DNA from: Elusimicrobiota bacterium
GTDB lineage: Bacteria > Elusimicrobiota > Elusimicrobia > Elusimicrobiales > UBA9959
NCBI GenBank assembly: GCA_030639665.1
Contig: DAOWCC010000019.1
Coordinates: 1 to 17,475 of the forward strand
Direction: 5' to 3'
DNA: 17,475 nucleotides
Position 1 is the stretch's first letter. Every line of letters begins with the position of its first letter. Of the stretch, positions 14,612 through 17,475 are shown piece by piece. The translations under genes were made by a program, and so were the position numbers. The notes below the pieces were generated by a model. The model ran no database searches. It was not told the DNA's origin and worked only from the letters and a program-made list of their open reading frames with translations.

Positions 14612-15750
14612 TTCAAATTCGCCATATTTGACAGATTGGCATAAGGATAATAATGGCGCAATATCTTTTTATAGCTTCGGCCTCTGTGGGCCAAACTTTT
14701 CGCTCCTTCCTGGCACATGCCGACCCCGTGCCCCCAGCCTCTTCCGTATATTTTATAACCGTATTTCTTTTTGCTTATTTTGGTTATATACGCGCTTCTA
14801 AAATCCGTCGCGCCAAAATACTTTCGCATATCGTAAGTCCTGACGGTAAAGGATTTCCTGTCCGTTGTGAATTTTATATTAATCGCGCGCCCGGAACGAG
14901 ATTTTTTTAATACGCGCATACCTCTTATTCTTAATGCGGTTGAGCCCTGTTTTTGGATAAAAGTCAATAAATCGGCCTTTGAAATATAAAGGCTCCATTT
15001 ATAATGTTTTGAATTTTTGCAATAAGGATCTTTAACGCCTTTAAGAGGTTTTACCGCCGTCTCATGCCAAGCAATACGGTTATTGGCGGTGTGACCTCCG
15101 CAACAAGAATGAAAATAAGTTTTAAAGGGTTTGCCTTTATAAGTCAATATTTCTCCCCGAGTGTGATTTACAGCCTCTATTATTCTCGGGTTTACTTTTT
15201 GCTGGCCTTTATAAACCTGTCTTTCAACTCCTGATGTAATATCAAATAATTTATCCGGCTGTAAGTTTTTTATGGCAAATGTTCTTGAAGCCACAGCTTG
15301 AGCCTTTAAAGCTTCAAGAGGCCATTTCGGACTCATTTCAAAACTCAAAACTCCGCCTATATAATCCTCGAGTGGAATATTTTCAACAATGGTTAGATTT
15401 TCTTGGACATCCGTATGAAGTATTATTTCGCCGCGATAAGTATGGCCGCCAATTTTTATTCTTTCTTCTCCATCGGGTGAAACAAGTTTTATGGGGGAAT
15501 AAAGGTTTTGTCCGGCTACTCGAATAATATCTTTGGACCTTGCGCTTATTTCATATGTGGAATTGGAAAGAAGCATATATTTTTGATTGGCTTTTACATC
15601 ATAAACATAAATTTTGCTTGAAGTTTTTAAAGAAAGGCTTTCCGCTTTGGTTATAATGGCAACTCTGATAAACGGAGAAATATGTTTTCCTCTATCCGCG
15701 GAAAACAAATTGGTGAGAAGCAAAGTTGTAAAGAAAAAAAATTTAATCAT
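14608..15750 (-). CDS. SpoIID/LytB-domain exported peptidoglycan-active protein
   Basis: SpoIID is a lytic transglycosylase that cuts denuded glycan strands in sporulating Firmicutes. Homologues without sporulation occur in many Gram-negatives and are thought to remodel or divide the wall. The 380 residues start with a signal peptide (MIKFFFFTTLLLTNLFSA). The SpoIID domain covers about 120-375: IPLEDYIGGVLSFEMSPKWPLEALKAQAVASRTFAI carries the catalytic-type Glu138, YFHSCCGGHTANN is the conserved His/Cys region, and GWGHGVGMCQEGAKSLAHRGRSYKKILRHYYP is the C-terminal signature. No Shine-Dalgarno precedes the ATG. A 123-bp MITE-like element separates it from ruvB; without the element its ATG would lie only 8 nt after the ruvB stop. 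It overlaps queA by 4 bp. Confidence 0.93.
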   Translation of the reverse strand: MIKFFFFTTLLLTNLFSADRGKHISPFIRVAIITKAESLSLKTSSKIYVYDVKANQKYMLLSNSTYEISARSKDIIRVAGQNLYSPIKLVSPDGEERIKIGGHTYRGEIILHTDVQENLTIVENIPLEDYIGGVLSFEMSPKWPLEALKAQAVASRTFAIKNLQPDKLFDITSGVERQVYKGQQKVNPRIIEAVNHTRGEILTYKGKPFKTYFHSCCGGHTANNRIAWHETAVKPLKGVKDPYCKNSKHYKWSLYISKADLLTFIQKQGSTALRIRGMRVLKKSRSGRAINIKFTTDRKSFTVRTYDMRKYFGATDFRSAYITKISKKKYGYKIYGRGWGHGVGMCQEGAKSLAHRGRSYKKILRHYYPYANLSNMANLK

Positions 15751-15767
15751 TGTATTGGCTAAAAAAG

Positions 15768-15898
15768 TTTACCCCGTTAGAGATAGTCCGCTATAAGCGA
15801 GACATATATTGTTTCAATAGTATTGTAGTCCTAAGTTTTGTTTTTAGTTTCGGCACAGATATATAAATCATAAGTTTGTATATCTCTAACGGGGTTTA
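15768..15898. mobile_element. MITE-like element with TTTA target duplication at ruvB 3' end
   Basis: A 123-bp non-coding element (15772-15894) with perfect 14-bp terminal inverted repeats: CCCCGTTAGAGATA at the left and its complement TATCTCTAACGGGG at the right. It is flanked by direct TTTA repeats (15768-15771 and 15895-15898), as expected for a 4-bp target duplication. The right terminal repeat supplies the last two residues (PR) and the TAG stop of ruvB. Removing the element and one TTTA restores a frame ending GKLF-stop. No transposase, so it would be non-autonomous. Confidence 0.8.
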
Positions 15899-16917
15899 CC
15901 CTGCGCGGTTTTAGGCGCTTTAAACCCCAAATGAGCGTATGCTTTTTTTGTGACAACTCTGCCGCTTCTTGTTCGGGCTAAAAAACCGGTTTGCATTAGG
16001 AAAGGTTCTATCGCGTCGGTAAGGGTGTCCGTTTCTTCACTGACTGCCACGGCTAAAGTTTCAATTCCGACAGGTCCGCCGTCAAATTTTTCGATAATGG
16101 CCAGAAGTAATTTTCTATCAAGCGAGTCCAAGCCGTATTTATCTATATCCAAAGATTGCATCGCCTTGGCGGTTATGCGCGGGTTTATTATTCCTTCGCC
16201 CAAAACTTGAGCAAAATCTCTCGTTCTTTTTAATAATCTGTTCGCGATGCGGGGAGTTCCTCTTGAGCGCATGGCAAGTTCTTTTATTCCCTCATCCGTA
16301 GCTTCAATATTAAGTATTGAAGCTGAGCGCCTAAGAATTTCCTCAATTTCCGAACAATTATAAAAACCGAGATTAAAAATTATTCCAAAACGGTCGCGCA
16401 AAGGCCCCGTCAAAAGGCCTCCTCTTGTTGTGGCGCCGATTAAAGTAAATCTTGGCACTGAAAGTTTTAATGTGCTGGCTCCCGGGCCCGTGCCCGTATT
16501 GATAAAAAATAAAAAGTCTTCCATAGCCGGATATAAGGCTTCCTCAACAGTGGCGTTTAACCGGTGAATTTCATCTATAAAAAGAACATCTCCGTCTTCA
16601 AGTTCAGTGGTAAGCATAGCGGCCAAATCACCGGGCTTTGTTATAACGGGACCTGATGTCACTTTTATGTTTACTCCCAATTCCTTTGCCACTATGTGAG
16701 AAAGCGTGGTTTTTCCAAGGCCGGGAGGGGAATAAAACAAACAATGGTCCAAAGCCTCTTTTCTGGATTTTGCGGCCTCAATAAATATCTTTAAATTTTC
16801 TTTCAGTTTGCTTTGCCCCACGAATTCATTAAGAGTGGGCGGGCGCAAGGTTTTATCCAATGAAATAACATCTTCAGCGGATGCTTTTGGCGAAATTATA
16901 TCTTCTTCTCTTTTCAT
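15886..16917 (-). CDS. ruvB: Holliday junction branch-migration helicase RuvB
   Basis: AAA+ ATPase motor that, with RuvA, drives branch migration of Holliday junctions during recombinational repair. The 343 residues are normal. Walker A is SPPGLGKTT at 63-71, Walker B VLFIDEIHRL at 111-120 (Asp115/Glu116), sensor 1 GATTR at 161-165, the arginine finger is in LRDRFGI (about Arg174), sensor 2 is around RGTPRIANRLLKR, and the C-terminal winged helix runs DKYGLDSLDRKLL to FLARTRSGRVVTKKAY. It follows ruvA by 74 bp with no strong Shine-Dalgarno. Its 3' end is altered by a MITE-like insertion: the final PR-stop comes from the element's terminal repeat. Confidence 0.97.
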   Translation of the reverse strand: MKREEDIISPKASAEDVISLDKTLRPPTLNEFVGQSKLKENLKIFIEAAKSRKEALDHCLFYSPPGLGKTTLSHIVAKELGVNIKVTSGPVITKPGDLAAMLTTELEDGDVLFIDEIHRLNATVEEALYPAMEDFLFFINTGTGPGASTLKLSVPRFTLIGATTRGGLLTGPLRDRFGIIFNLGFYNCSEIEEILRRSASILNIEATDEGIKELAMRSRGTPRIANRLLKRTRDFAQVLGEGIINPRITAKAMQSLDIDKYGLDSLDRKLLLAIIEKFDGGPVGIETLAVAVSEETDTLTDAIEPFLMQTGFLARTRSGRVVTKKAYAHLGFKAPKTAQGKPR

Positions 16918-16952
16918 AAGTTTTACGGGTTTTCCCTTTTTTGCTATTTTGT

Positions 16953-16973
16953 TACTGCTCTCGGCTTTCTGCT
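16953..16973. repeat. Degenerate heptamer array in the ruvA-ruvB gap
   Basis: Three 7-bp units: TACTGCT, CTCGGCT, TTCTGCT (gene strand AGCAGAA, AGCCGAG, AGCAGTA). It lies about 18 bp after the ruvA stop. It resembles the octamer arrays in its NGC core but has a 7-bp period. With only three imperfect units, the call is tentative. Confidence 0.4.
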
Positions 16974-16991
16974 ATCTAATCTCTTTTAATA

Positions 16992-17475
16992 TTATCCTTT
17001 CGTCAATTGTTTTAGAGCCATTTTTAAAAGTTCTTCCATGGTTTCTTTATTTGTTAATGCTTCGTTTTCAAGAGAAGTCAGGGCTGTTTTTACTTGAGCA
17101 TTTTTAAAACCCAAGGATATAAGCGCGTTCTGCACCTGAATATACTTGCCCGAACTTATGCCGGCTGTTTTAATTTTTAAAGCCCCGCTAATGGAGAGAT
17201 GTTCCATTTTGTTTTTTAAGGCATTGGCAAGCTTTTCAGCTGTTTTAGCGGTAAAGCCGAATATTCCGGTTAAGACCTTAAAATCTTTTTTTGCTATGGC
17301 GTTTTGAAAATCAGGAAGAGATTTTTTTGCTTTAGCCAAATAATCAAGAGCTTTTTTAGCTCCCGTTTTTGGAACAGCGCTCTTAAAAAGTTCAAATAAT
17401 TCCTTTTCATCTTCACTTATAAAACCATAAAGAACAGTTCCCGAATACATGCTTAGTGATTCCACCACATACAAA
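16992..17475 (-). CDS. ruvA: Holliday junction DNA helicase subunit RuvA (5' end beyond window)
   Basis: RuvA binds four-way junctions and loads RuvB. The visible 161 codons begin inside domain I; the segment LYVVESLSMYSGTVLYGF matches E. coli RuvA near residue 48 onward, so about 45-50 residues lie past the right edge and the first visible TTG is not the start. Domain II has ELFELFKSAVPKTGAKKALDYL and LTGIFGFTAKTAEKLANAL, matching the two helix-hairpin-helix motifs, each with one hairpin glycine changed. The RuvB-binding domain III is at the C-terminus (IQVQNALISLGFKNAQVKTALTSLE...LKMALKQL). It is followed by ruvB in the usual order. Confidence 0.93.
   Translation of the reverse strand, partial: LYVVESLSMYSGTVLYGFISEDEKELFELFKSAVPKTGAKKALDYLAKAKKSLPDFQNAIAKKDFKVLTGIFGFTAKTAEKLANALKNKMEHLSISGALKIKTAGISSGKYIQVQNALISLGFKNAQVKTALTSLENEALTNKETMEELLKMALKQLTKG

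Overview
The window looks like chromosomal DNA from an AT-rich, Gram-negative bacterium of an uncultured lineage. It carries a Kdo transferase and GT9 heptosyltransferase-like genes, so an LPS outer membrane is likely. It also encodes a surface protein ending in a FlgD/T9SS-type 'YPNP...KGK' module and a secreted protein with an 'NYQGRL' module followed by tail-fibre-like repeats. Those two protein types, and the order ruvA-ruvB-spoIID-queA-tgt-yajC-secD-secF, are what I would expect from Elusimicrobiota- or Omnitrophota-like genomes. That placement is an inference, not a demonstration.

Layout. (1) 1-2226, minus strand: a membrane-anchored polysaccharide deacetylase, cut by the window edge, downstream of an unusual GT9 protein with two N-terminal domains and one C-terminal domain. 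(2) 2292-6459, plus strand: a divergent promoter, then a small anchored surface protein and a 1164-residue secreted fibre-like protein. (3) 6525-17475, minus strand: a long co-directional run converging on the fibre gene. In transcription order it is ruvA (cut by the right edge), ruvB, a SpoIID/LytB protein, queA, tgt, yajC, secD, secF, a MetH-activation-domain-like protein, a DUF374 acyltransferase and waaA. The run joins Holliday-junction branch migration (RuvAB), queuosine tRNA modification (QueA, Tgt), the Sec accessory complex (YajC, SecDF) and lipid A/LPS assembly (DUF374, WaaA). An extended -10 promoter upstream of yajC suggests the Sec genes can also be transcribed separately.

The striking feature is the non-coding layer. 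Short degenerate tandem arrays recur at gene 3' ends and often run through the stop codon. Four arrays have 8-bp units with consensus NNGCNGYY, two have GAGTTTA-like 7-bp units, one has a different 7-bp unit, and one is a perfect 11-bp duplication. There are also two MITE-like palindromic elements. One, 123 bp long with 14-bp perfect terminal inverted repeats and a TTTA target duplication, has inserted into the last codons of ruvB and rewritten its C-terminus.

No gap between genes exceeds 300 bases; the largest is the 191-bp tgt-queA gap, which holds two octamer arrays in opposite orientation. In the 104-bp gap 572-675 I see only a possible -10 box and the start of an 11-bp tandem repeat. No rRNA, tRNA, CRISPR array or transposase gene was seen.
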